The notes below the pieces were generated by a model. It was not told where the DNA came from and made no database searches. It worked only from the letters and a program-made list of their open reading frames with translations. Below are positions 1 to 7,314 of a DNA stretch of 64,000 nucleotides, one piece after another. Numbering within the stretch: position 1 is the stretch's first letter; every line of letters starts with the position of its first letter. Made by a program: the position numbers and the translations under genes. The DNA is from Yoonia sp. G8-12 (GTDB taxonomy: Bacteria > Pseudomonadota > Alphaproteobacteria > Rhodobacterales > Rhodobacteraceae). The stretch spans positions 3,286,001-3,350,000 of the forward strand of contig NZ_CP151762.1 in the NCBI RefSeq assembly GCF_038443675.1, given 5' to 3'.

Positions 1-1394
1 ATTTCACCACCGGGGCCGCCGGAGCCAAACCGCATGATTGGGTGGCTAAAATTGGTCTGGATTTGCATGAAGGCTTCATCACTGTGGATGCAAATCTGCA
101 ATCCAGTGTGCCAGAGATATTCGCGGTCGGTGATTGTGCACACCTCAGTCACGATCCTCGCCCCAAAGCAGGGGTCTATGCCGTGCGCCAAGCGCCGGTG
201 TTGTTTGACAACCTGCGCGCTGTGTTGTCAGGCGGCGCGCTCCGCCCTTACAGACCACAGTCTGACTACCTCAAACTGATCTCTCTAGGCGAAAAATCGG
301 CCTTGGCCGAGCGGTTTGGGACAGCCTATGAAGGGCCGCTGTTGTGGAAACTCAAAGATTATATTGACCGCAAATTCATGGACCAGTTTGAAGAGCTGGA
401 ACCGATGGCCGCCCCCGACCTACCGCACAAGATGGCGCTGGGCGTCAAAGAGGCGCTGGGCGACAAACCAATGTGTGGTGGCTGCGGGGCCAAGGTGGGG
501 CGGGCCGCACTCCAAAATGTGCTGGAAAGTCATTTTGGCGATGACGCGGCCGAGGTGCAGCCTGGCCAAGTCATGAGCACAGACCATCTGCGCGCCCTGA
601 CCAACGATCCTGTGTTGATGACACGCATCGCCGCAGTCCATGCGCTAGGCGATATCTGGGCGATGGGGGCGAAACCGCAGGCGGCCACCGCCAGCCTGAT
701 CTTGCCGCGCATGTCCGCAATTCTCCAAGAACGGACTATGGCAGAGATCATGACAACCGCGTCCGAGGTTTTTGCCAAGGCGGGTGCAAAGATTATCGGT
801 GGTCATTCGTCGCTGGGCGATGAACTTACCATCGGGTTCACGATCACTGGCTTGACGAAAGCACCGATCACGCTGGCAGGGGCGAAACCCGGTGATCAAC
901 TGATCCTCACCAAGCCCATCGGCAGTGGCACCATTATGGCCGCCGAGATGGCGGGAAAGGCGAACGGGGCAGATGTGATGGCCTGCCTTGACCTTATGGT
1001 TCAGGATCAGGCTGCAGCTTCGGCTATTCTGGGCAAGGCGCACGCAATGACGGATATCACAGGCTTTGGCCTCGCCGGACACCTGCGCGGAATGTGTGAT
1101 GCGTCGGATGTGGGCGTAGAGCTACACTTGGACGCGATCCCCTTGATGGACGGCGCGTTGGAGCTGTCAGCGGCAGGTGTGCGGTCTTCCCTATTTGAGG
1201 ATAACCTTATCGGCGCGGGCGCGATTGACGGGCCAGTGATTGATCTGCTCTTTGATCCGCAAACCGCCGGGGGTTTGCTGGCCGCTGTTGCACCCAAGTC
1301 AGTAAAAACCGCCCTCAAGGAACTACAAACGGCGGGTTATACCGCAAGTGTGATCGGTGAAATCACCGCAACGGGGCGCTTTAAAACGTGCTAA
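1..1394 (+). CDS. selD: Selenide, water dikinase SelD, C-terminal part of an oxidoreductase-SelD fusion (5' end outside window)
   Basis: SelD makes selenophosphate from selenide and ATP, the selenium donor for selenouridine in tRNA and for selenocysteine. The reading frame is open back to the window edge, so the gene begins outside it. The visible N-terminal ~130 residues carry a VGDCA motif and look like the tail of an NDH-2-like FAD/NAD(P) oxidoreductase. The SelD domain starts near base 460 with CGGCGAKVG, holding the catalytic Cys and Lys positions, followed by the AIRS-type ATP-binding fold (GGHSS, TDITGFGLAGH). Such fusions are known in proteobacteria. It converges on mnmH, which uses its product, with a 14-base overlap of the 3' ends. 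Identification of SelD is firm; the exact oxidoreductase type is inferred from its tail only. Confidence 0.93.
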   Translation, partial: FTTGAAGAKPHDWVAKIGLDLHEGFITVDANLQSSVPEIFAVGDCAHLSHDPRPKAGVYAVRQAPVLFDNLRAVLSGGALRPYRPQSDYLKLISLGEKSALAERFGTAYEGPLLWKLKDYIDRKFMDQFEELEPMAAPDLPHKMALGVKEALGDKPMCGGCGAKVGRAALQNVLESHFGDDAAEVQPGQVMSTDHLRALTNDPVLMTRIAAVHALGDIWAMGAKPQAATASLILPRMSAILQERTMAEIMTTASEVFAKAGAKIIGGHSSLGDELTIGFTITGLTKAPITLAGAKPGDQLILTKPIGSGTIMAAEMAGKANGADVMACLDLMVQDQAAASAILGKAHAMTDITGFGLAGHLRGMCDASDVGVELHLDAIPLMDGALELSAAGVRSSLFEDNLIGAGAIDGPVIDLLFDPQTAGGLLAAVAPKSVKTALKELQTAGYTASVIGEITATGRFKTC

Positions 1395-2442
1395 CAGCCG
1401 CAGCAATCGCGTCGGCTGCGCGTTCCTGTCCAGCGTCATCCAGTTCTTCTGCGGTCACCTCAGCCAAGACCTCGCGCTCATCAATGCGGCGCGATTTTGC
1501 GTAGGACGGATCGTAGTGATCCACCATCAGCGCATATGACAGATCAACCAGCGCGCCTTCTTGCGACAGTGCGATCCAGCGGTCCACAGTAGCGTGACCG
1601 CGCAGGCGGCGCAGCGGTGCCAATTTAGTCTTCACAACCTGCGGATCTTCGATCACTTCACGATAGGCCTTGGCGAGGTATGCGGCACGAGCGCGTTCAG
1701 GCGCTTGAATAATAATGCGTGGCGCGGCCAGCATCGCCGCCCAAACCGAGGCAGGCAAAGCGATCCGACCGATCTTGCTGCTTTCGGCCTCAATCACCAC
1801 AGGGCGTGCAGGGTCCAGCGCACTCAGCGCCACGGCAAAACGGGTCTCAAATGCCTTTTGTGATGGCTGCCCCCCGGGCATACCCCCGAGCAGCGAGCCG
1901 CGATGTCCAGCAAGCCCTTCCAGATCAATTACCTGCACACCGCGCGCTTCAAGGCGCGGCAAAATCTCGGTCTTGGCAGTACCGGTATAGCCATCGAGCA
2001 AAATGAAACGGTGCGTTATTGGATCGTCATAAAGGCTGGCCTTTACCAATCGGCGAAACGACGTGTAGCCACCTTTGACGGTTTGGGCGCGCCAGCCGAT
2101 CTCGGACAGCAGGGTCGAAAATACGCCCGACCGCTGGCCACCGCGCCAGCAATAGACAAGGGGCTGCCACGCGCCATCCTTTTCCATCAGCGGCCCATCA
2201 ATATGATCGGCAACATTGCGGATCACCATGCCGGCCCCAATCTTGCGGGCATCAAAGGGGCTGATCTGCTTGTAAATCGTGCCGACCTCGGCGCGCTGCT
2301 CATTTGAAAGGGCGGGCAGGTTGATCGCGCCTGGAATATGATCTTCGGCGAATTCGGCAGGCGAACGTACGTCGATCACGGTGTCAAAGCCGTGGTTCAG
2401 GATCGCTTTGAGGCTGGTGAATTCAATCGGCATTACATCCAT
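1381..2442 (-). CDS. mnmH: tRNA 2-selenouridine synthase (MnmH/SelU)
   Basis: The enzyme replaces sulfur by selenium in 2-thiouridine at the tRNA wobble position, using selenophosphate. The N-terminal rhodanese domain (residues ~5-130) carries the active-site loop CWRGG at 98-102. The C-terminal half has a P-loop-like GYTGTAKTE at 151-159, as in the family. At 353 aa it has the usual length. It overlaps the 3' end of convergent selD by 14 bases, so supplier and user of selenophosphate sit tail to tail. It is the last gene of a minus-strand series serC-serA-phosphatase-mnmH, though the 99-base gap upstream leaves co-transcription open. ATG at 2442 and a second in-frame ATG three codons on are both possible starts. 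Confidence 0.92.
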   Translation of the reverse strand: MDVMPIEFTSLKAILNHGFDTVIDVRSPAEFAEDHIPGAINLPALSNEQRAEVGTIYKQISPFDARKIGAGMVIRNVADHIDGPLMEKDGAWQPLVYCWRGGQRSGVFSTLLSEIGWRAQTVKGGYTSFRRLVKASLYDDPITHRFILLDGYTGTAKTEILPRLEARGVQVIDLEGLAGHRGSLLGGMPGGQPSQKAFETRFAVALSALDPARPVVIEAESSKIGRIALPASVWAAMLAAPRIIIQAPERARAAYLAKAYREVIEDPQVVKTKLAPLRRLRGHATVDRWIALSQEGALVDLSYALMVDHYDPSYAKSRRIDEREVLAEVTAEELDDAGQERAADAIAAAVSTF

Positions 2443-2541
2443 CTACGGCACTTTGCGCGATGGCAAAAGGGCGAATACTCATTGAGAGGTGGAGCTTCGT
2501 ACAAGCGCACGCCCAATCTCTTTGCCTGTGATCCGCACAGA

Positions 2542-3330
2542 TTAGGGCGTCAATCGGACGCGGCCATGGCCGGTCAGAATCCAGCAATCACGCCCTTCAA
2601 AAACGGCCGGAAACAACGGACGGTGATAGCCCGCGCCGCCGTCCAGATCGACACGATTGCCAAAATGCTGTGGATAATCGAGCGCGGTGTGCCCATGCAC
2701 GACCAACTTGCCAAAGTCATGGGTGCTGTCCAGAAAAGGCTGCCTGATCCACAATAGGTCTTCTGGGTCTTGCGCCGTGATGGGCAGACCGGGGCGCAGA
2801 CCGGCATGGACGAAAAGCAAGTCTTCGGTCTCATACCACAGTGGCAGGTTCTCAAGAAAATCCACATGGGTCGCGGGCACTGCGCGCTGTGCCTTTTTGT
2901 GTAAGCCAGCAGCATCCATCGGCCCGTCTGGACCTTTGCAGTCCTTGATAATTTCCAGCCCGGTCTTGCGGTCAGTGGTAAAATGCACCTCTGCCTCAAC
3001 GCCATATGACGCAAGCGTCGTGGCACCGCCAAGGCGCGGGTTCAGCCAATTGATGCCGGATTTGACCCGCGGGTCATGCTGTGTCCCATGCCGGATAAAA
3101 CGTGTAAAGAAACGGTCATGATTGCCTTTGAGAAAGACCCAATCTCGCCCGGCATTCCGCCCCGCAATCAGCGTGTCGATCACGGCCCGACTGTCCGGGC
3201 CGCGATCTGTGTAGTCCCCAACAAAAACGATCTGTGCGTTTTCACCGCCGTCTGCGACGATCAGCGCCAGCGCATGATCGAGCATCTCTTTCTGGCCGTG
3301 AATATCACCAATCGCATAGATGGGGTTCAT
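2542..3330 (-). CDS. Metallophosphoesterase, serine/threonine protein phosphatase (PPP) type
   Basis: A 262-aa calcineurin-like phosphoesterase with the PPP motifs in order: GDIHG at 8-12, GDYTDRG at 38-44, GNHD at 69-72, and a C-terminal GHTA histidine motif near 215. These bind the two catalytic metal ions. The family includes bacterial protein phosphatases (PrpA/PrpB-like) and diadenosine tetraphosphatases; the sequence alone does not tell which substrate is used. It starts 11 bases after serA on the same strand, so it is probably translated from the serA transcript. No signal peptide is visible, so it should be cytoplasmic. Confidence 0.85.
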   Translation of the reverse strand: MNPIYAIGDIHGQKEMLDHALALIVADGGENAQIVFVGDYTDRGPDSRAVIDTLIAGRNAGRDWVFLKGNHDRFFTRFIRHGTQHDPRVKSGINWLNPRLGGATTLASYGVEAEVHFTTDRKTGLEIIKDCKGPDGPMDAAGLHKKAQRAVPATHVDFLENLPLWYETEDLLFVHAGLRPGLPITAQDPEDLLWIRQPFLDSTHDFGKLVVHGHTALDYPQHFGNRVDLDGGAGYHRPLFPAVFEGRDCWILTGHGRVRLTP

Positions 3331-3341
3331 GATGTTCCCGA

Positions 3342-4934
3342 TCAGACGTTGAACGTCAGTGGTTTGACCTGCTGGAACAATCCTGTGTCTTCCAGCGCCT
3401 TGATAGCTGCGGCTGGCACTGGCTCGTCCACATAGAGCAGCGCAATCGCCTCGCCTTTTGCCGCAGAACGTCCAAGGGTAAAGTTTGCGATGTTCACGTT
3501 GTTTGCCCCCATCGTCATGCCCAGCGAACCGATGATCCCCGGTACGTCCTCATTGGTGGTATACAGCATGTGCTCACCAATCTCGGCGTCGATATTGATG
3601 CCTTTGATTTGGATGAAGCGTGGCTTGCCGTCGCTAAACACGGTGCCCGCAACCGAACGCTCACGTTTGTCGGTGACGACGGTCACTTTGACATAGCCCT
3701 CAAACGCGCCGGATTGGTCCTGCTTGGTGGTTGAAACCTTGATCCCGCGTTCTTTCGCAATCACAGGTGCGCTGACCATGTTGGTGTCGGGGTTGGCCTT
3801 CATCATGATCCCGGCGATGGTGGCTGCCGTCAGAGCTTTAAGGTTCATCTCGCTGGCTTCACCGTCAAACAGGATGTTAATTGCCTTGATCGGCTCATCC
3901 GTCATCTGGCCGATAAAGTTGCCCAGATGCTCGGTCAGTTTGATCCAAGGCCCCATGATCTTGGCTTCCTCAGCCGTGACAGATGGCATGTTCAGCGCGT
4001 TCTGCACCGCACCCGTCAGCAGGTAATCCGACATCTGCTCGGCCACTTGCAAGGCCACGTTTTCCTGCGCCTCAGTGGTCGCGGCCCCAAGGTGCGGTGT
4101 GACCACAACGTTGGGCAGGTTGAACAGCGGGCTCTCAGTCGCAGGTTCAACGGCAAAGACGTCAAACGCGGCACCAGCGACATGACCCGATTTCAGCGCC
4201 TCGGCCAGCGCCTCTTCGTCCACCAGACCACCACGGGCACAGTTCACGATCCGCACGCCTTTTTTCAGCTTGGCGATATTTTCTTTCGACAGGATATTCT
4301 TGGTCTGATCGGTCAGCGGCACGTGCATCGTGATGAAATCAGAACGGCACAGAAGCTCATCTAGCTCAACCTTCTCAACACCGATCTCGGTCGCGCGTTC
4401 TTCTGACAGGAACGGATCATATGCGGCCACTTTCATGCGCAGACCCAGCGCACGGTCGATCACGATCGACCCGATGTTGCCCGCACCAATCACACCCAGT
4501 GTTTTGCTGGTCAGTTCCACACCCATAAAGCGGGATTTTTCCCACTTACCGGCATGGGTGGATGCGTTCGCTTCCGGAATTTGGCGCGCAACGGCCATCA
4601 TCATGGAAATCGCGTGCTCGGCAGTGGTGATCGAATTGCCGAAGGGTGTGTTCATCACGATGATACCCTTCTTGGATGCGGCAGGAATATCGACGTTATC
4701 GACACCGATCCCCGCACGGCCGATGACCTTGAGGTTGGTGGCCGCTGCGATGATTTTCTCGGTCGCCTTGGTTGCGGACCGGATGGCAAGGCCGTCATAT
4801 TGGCCGATGACCTCCAGCAGTTTGTCCTTGTCTTTGCCAAGGTCGGGCTGGAAATCCACGTCAATGCCGCGATCCTTGAAGATCTGCACGGCTGCATCAG
4901 AGAGTTTGTCAGAGATAAGTACTTTGGGGGCCAT
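3342..4934 (-). CDS. serA: D-3-phosphoglycerate dehydrogenase SerA
   Basis: First step of serine synthesis: oxidation of 3-phosphoglycerate to phosphohydroxypyruvate with NAD+. The 530-aa protein is the long, type-1-like form: substrate domain, Rossmann NAD domain with GAGNIGS, catalytic Arg in NCARGGLVDE, Glu in DVFAVEP, His in TPHLGAATTEAQ, then an intervening ASB domain and a C-terminal ACT domain (from about residue 455) that normally binds serine for feedback control. The SD-like AAGGAG lies upstream of the ATG. It follows serC by 101 bases that hold a pair of palindromic repeats, and precedes the phosphatase gene by 11 bases. Confidence 0.96.
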   Translation of the reverse strand: MAPKVLISDKLSDAAVQIFKDRGIDVDFQPDLGKDKDKLLEVIGQYDGLAIRSATKATEKIIAAATNLKVIGRAGIGVDNVDIPAASKKGIIVMNTPFGNSITTAEHAISMMMAVARQIPEANASTHAGKWEKSRFMGVELTSKTLGVIGAGNIGSIVIDRALGLRMKVAAYDPFLSEERATEIGVEKVELDELLCRSDFITMHVPLTDQTKNILSKENIAKLKKGVRIVNCARGGLVDEEALAEALKSGHVAGAAFDVFAVEPATESPLFNLPNVVVTPHLGAATTEAQENVALQVAEQMSDYLLTGAVQNALNMPSVTAEEAKIMGPWIKLTEHLGNFIGQMTDEPIKAINILFDGEASEMNLKALTAATIAGIMMKANPDTNMVSAPVIAKERGIKVSTTKQDQSGAFEGYVKVTVVTDKRERSVAGTVFSDGKPRFIQIKGINIDAEIGEHMLYTTNEDVPGIIGSLGMTMGANNVNIANFTLGRSAAKGEAIALLYVDEPVPAAAIKALEDTGLFQQVKPLTFNV

Positions 4935-4966
4935 GGTGCCGCTCCTTGATATGTTTTGAAACGCAG

Positions 4967-5026
4967 TCCCGGACCTGATCCGGCACCTCTTGCGGTAAGG
5001 GGGAGGCCCCGGATCAATTCCGGGGC
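4967..5026. repeat. Pair of inverted REP-like palindromic units between serC and serA
   Basis: Two related palindromic units face each other. The first (4967-4989) has CCGGA/TCCGG arms around CCTGA; the second (5002-5026) has a perfect 8-bp stem GCCCCGGA/TCCGGGGC around a 5-nt loop. Each carries an ACCTC/GGCCTCC flank, in opposite orientation. The arrangement resembles a BIME of repetitive extragenic palindromes. The units lie in the transcribed serC-serA spacer and could limit read-through or protect mRNA ends. I noticed no further copy in this window. Confidence 0.6.
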
Positions 5027-5035
5027 GGTATTGCT

Positions 5036-6177
5036 TTATTGATTGGCGATCTCGGTCTCAAACGCCCATTCCAGCCACGGTAACATCGCCTCGATATCCG
5101 AGGTTTCGACCGTCGCACCGCACCAGATGCGCAGACCTGCAGGAGCGTCGCGGTAGGCACCGATATCAAGCGCGATATTCTCGGCCTCGAGCCGTTTGGC
5201 CACAGCTTTGGCAAATGCGCCGCCATCCTTGATCCGGTCATCGGTGAACTTCAGGCAAACGGATGTGTTTGACCGCGTCGCAGGATCAACTGCCAGATTG
5301 GCGATCCACGGCTTGTCGGCGCAGAAATTCCAGATCGCGCGCGCATTGGCGTTGGCGCGGTGCATCAGTGCATCCAGACCACCAATCGAGCGGCCCCATT
5401 TCAGGGCAACCAGATAATCCTCAACCGCCAGCATTGAGGGCGTGTTAATTGTCTCGCCGCGGAAGATCCCTTCGATCAGCTTGCCGCCCTTGGTCATGCG
5501 GAAAATCTTGGGCAGGGGCCATGCCGGTGTATAGCTTTCCAACCGTTCCACAGCGCGGGGGAAAGGATCAGCATCCCGTGGGCGGCTTCACCACCCATCA
5601 CCTTCTGCCAAGAGAAGGTCGTGACATCCAGCTTGCCCCAAGGCAGATCCTGCGCAAAGGCCGCAGAGGTCGCGTCACATAGCGTCAGGCCTGCGCGATC
5701 AGCAGGGATCACATCGCCCGACACAACGCGTACGCCGGATGTCGTGCCGTTCCACGTAAAGCAGACATCATTGTCATAGTTCAACGCCGCCATATCGACG
5801 ATCTCGCCGTACTCGGCGGTGTGAACAGTGGCGTCGATCTTCAGCTGCTTGACTACATCGGTCACCCAACCGGCACCAAAGCTTTCCCAAGCAACCATCT
5901 CGGCAGGGCGTTCACCCAAGAGCGACCACATCGCCATCTCATAGGCGCCAGTGTCAGAGGCCGGCACGATGCCGATACGGTAATCGGCAGGCACGCCCAG
6001 AATTTCGCGTGTCAGGTCAATCGCCTCGGCAAGCTTGGCTTTGCCGACACCTGCACGGTGTGAGCGACCCAAAGGTGCGTCACGCAATGCATCTAATTTC
6101 CAAACGGGGGGCTTGGCACAGGGGCCAGAAGAAAAACGCGGATTTGCCGGCCGCGTTGCCGGTTTCGTCATAACCAT
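5036..6177 (-). CDS. serC: Phosphoserine aminotransferase SerC, interrupted by a one-base homopolymer frameshift
   Basis: SerC transaminates 3-phosphohydroxypyruvate to phosphoserine using PLP and glutamate. Translation from ATG 6177 (MVMTKPATRPANPR) gives the expected N-terminus, the substrate region SSGPCAKPP, and the PLP-lysine segment TFSWQKVMGGEAAHG. After HGMLILSP the frame breaks at a run of five G on the plus strand (5557-5561). With six, the protein continues RAVERLESYTPAWPLPKIF and runs to the stop at 5036, giving a normal 380-aa enzyme. The downstream part shows no decay, so a sequencing error is more likely than a pseudogene. First gene before serA, behind a serC-type leader. The other member of the pathway, serB, lies at 27.2 kb. 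Confidence 0.9.
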
Positions 6178-6240
6178 TGCTGGTATCCTCACAGATATGC
6201 GCCCTTCGTTGGGGAAGGGTGTCCCACCTGCGGCAATAAG
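6178..6240 (-). promoter_or_regulatory. serC-type leader RNA (putative cis-regulatory structure)
   Basis: The 60 bases before the serC start fold, on the minus strand, into a GGTG-GGA-CACC hairpin (6218-6228) competing with a perfect 6-bp hairpin CCCTTC/GAAGGG (6202-6219), followed by a GAGGATACC segment near the ribosome-binding region. Position, gene and the CCGCAGGTGGGACACC core match my memory of the serC RNA motif described upstream of serC-serA in Alphaproteobacteria. The overlap of the two stems would allow switching. Assignment rests on pattern recall and not on a covariance search. Confidence 0.55.
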
Positions 6241-6392
6241 CAGACACTGAAAAAACAGCAATAGGAAAATACACTGTCATTTGCGGTGGATTGCCGCAAA
6301 GTTTAATAGTGCAGGAACGGATGTTTCCGATTGGCACAAATCTGACGAAACAATCAGTGGCTTGCGCTGCTTAGGCCTATTGCCGGATCAGG

Positions 6393-6430
6393 AAAAAGCC
6401 TGCCACAGATGGGGAATAAGTGGCAGGCTT
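6393..6430 (-). terminator. Intrinsic terminator of the candidate small RNA
   Basis: Perfect 11-bp stem AAGCCTGCCAC/GTGGCAGGCTT with a 13-nt loop, followed on the minus strand by TTTTT (6397-6393). The plus-strand flank has only three T, so the minus orientation is the functional one. Confidence 0.8.
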
Positions 6431-6478
6431 TAACAGAACTGACAAAGTCAGAGAAGACCGGGACAGTGGTCATTCCGA
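6393..6478 (-). ncRNA. Candidate EcfG-dependent small RNA, about 86 nt
   Basis: A perfect EcfG-type promoter (GGAAC-N16-CGTT, minus strand, 6485-6509) is followed about 80 bases downstream by a strong intrinsic terminator: an 11-bp perfect stem (6396-6406 with 6420-6430) and five U. No start codon with a ribosome-binding site opens a convincing ORF between them. The terminator loop contains TTCCCC, an unpaired C-rich stretch that could pair with G-rich ribosome-binding sites. The predicted start at ~6478 assumes about seven bases after the -10 element. Expression is unproven. Confidence 0.6.
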
Positions 6479-6484
6479 TATTCA

Positions 6485-6509
6485 AACGCCTTACGAACAG
6501 GATGGTTCC
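6485..6509 (-). promoter_or_regulatory. EcfG-type promoter, GGAAC-N16-CGTT
   Basis: Exact match to the alphaproteobacterial general stress sigma consensus. The first thing downstream is the candidate small RNA and its terminator; serC starts 300 bases further on. Confidence 0.75.
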
Positions 6510-6606
6510 TTGGCTTCGGGTGTTTTTGACCTTCTCGCAGCAACATATAGTTCGGCCCCGCCGCGAAAAACCCCTACCGATATTTAAGAGATCTGGCTGT
6601 AAATGG

Positions 6607-6637
6607 AAAAAGGCGGACCCGTCCGGATCCGCCTTTT
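6607..6637 (-). terminator. Terminator of the entericidin gene
   Basis: Stem AAAAGGCGGA (6608-6617) with TCCGCCTTTT (6628-6637) around a 10-nt loop, with T runs on both strands. It lies 21 bases past the stop codon of the entericidin-like gene. Confidence 0.8.
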
Positions 6638-6657
6638 GATAGTGATTCAGTCTTTGA

Positions 6658-6801
6658 TCAAAGGTCAGACTGTACATCACGGCTTTCTTCGCTAAGTGCA
6701 CTGCCCGCGGCAGAGATATCTTGGCCGGCACCTTCGACAGTTTCGCAAGCTGTCAGCATAAGGCCGGAAAAGATGACAGCTAGAATGGGTGTGATACGCA
6801 T
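6658..6801 (-). CDS. Entericidin-like small lipoprotein
   Basis: A 47-aa protein with a short hydrophobic signal and a lipobox ending LTAC (Cys19), then ETVEGAGQDISAAG, the hallmark of the EcnA/EcnB entericidin family. In E. coli these are paired toxin/antidote membrane lipoproteins; in alphaproteobacteria single copies are common and usually stress-induced. No partner copy is visible here. It follows the 24-aa membrane peptide gene by 47 bases on the same strand and ends at a strong terminator, so both probably share the EcfG-like promoter at 6992-7016. Confidence 0.85.
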   Translation of the reverse strand: MRITPILAVIFSGLMLTACETVEGAGQDISAAGSALSEESRDVQSDL

Positions 6802-6848
6802 AGGTAAGTCCTTTCAATGATGAGTTATCGCAGCATGCAAGGCGCTGT

Positions 6849-6923
6849 TTACGCGAGGCCGAAGAATGACAGGACGGCGAGGACGACAACGATTAGGCCG
6901 ACAATGTAGATGACGCGGTTCAT
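6849..6923 (-). CDS. 24-aa single-span membrane peptide
   Basis: ATG 6923 follows a good AAGGAGG-type ribosome-binding site. The peptide (MNRVIYIVGLIVVVLAVLSF, then FGLA) is almost entirely one transmembrane helix with an Arg near the N-terminus. Tiny proteins of this type are common in proteobacteria next to stress genes, but I know no assigned function. It is the first gene after an EcfG-like promoter and precedes entericidin. The SD, codon structure and position support real translation. Confidence 0.7.
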   Translation of the reverse strand: MNRVIYIVGLIVVVLAVLSFFGLA

Positions 6924-6991
6924 GGGAACCTCCTTGCTTGCGGTTCGCAATATGACACGGTTTCGTGACATGTTTGCATCTGTGAAGACCT

Positions 6992-7016
6992 AACGCTCGA
7001 GTTTGGAAAAGGTTGC
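6992..7016 (-). promoter_or_regulatory. EcfG-like promoter, GCAAC-N16-CGTT (one mismatch)
   Basis: One mismatch in the -35 element. It sits about 70 bases upstream of the 24-aa peptide gene and back to back with the exact site at 7073-7097 that reads the other way. Confidence 0.5.
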
Positions 7017-7072
7017 AACAGCCAGACGAATGCCGGGCGCGAGTTGCGCCAAGTTGCCGCATTCACGTGAAA

Positions 7073-7097
7073 GGAACCCGGCTCACAGGTCCGCGTT
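7073..7097 (+). promoter_or_regulatory. EcfG-type promoter, GGAAC-N16-CGTT
   Basis: Exact consensus, 34 bases upstream of the ATG of the 56-aa membrane protein gene at 7131, with the App1-like gene next in line. Confidence 0.8.
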
Positions 7098-7130
7098 GAT
7101 CTTGGTAACGCAATCGAAAGGATACTGAAA

Positions 7131-7301
7131 ATGGATAGCGGATTTCTTGTCATTATGCTTGCACTTTTTACCTTGCTGGCATTTGTCGTCGTGGCAATCA
7201 TCGACAAGCGAAAGACGGAACGGCGTATGGATGATCCAACCGCTGGCAAGTCAACGCTCGCGGCGGATAAGTCATCAACGGGCAAACCGACGGATATTTA
7301 A
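7131..7301 (+). CDS. 56-aa membrane-anchored protein, unknown function
   Basis: Residues 4-25 form one hydrophobic helix (FLVIMLALFTLLAFVVVAII), followed by a charged, Ser/Thr- and Lys-rich tail likely in the cytoplasm. I do not recognise a family. It starts 34 bases after an exact EcfG-type promoter and is followed after 13 bases by the App1-like gene with its own AAGGAG site, so the two form a small stress operon. The start ATG 7131 has only a weak GGATAC purine stretch upstream. Confidence 0.65.
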   Translation: MDSGFLVIMLALFTLLAFVVVAIIDKRKTERRMDDPTAGKSTLAADKSSTGKPTDI

Positions 7302-7314
7302 GTAAGGAGACGGA

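Noticed and set aside
5036..6177. serC as a pseudogene
   Set aside because: A single base in a G run explains the break, the rest is fully conserved, and five other genes show the same fault.
6354..6731. 125-codon open frame on the minus strand across the small RNA region
   Set aside because: It runs through two terminators and the entericidin gene in another frame; no ribosome site.
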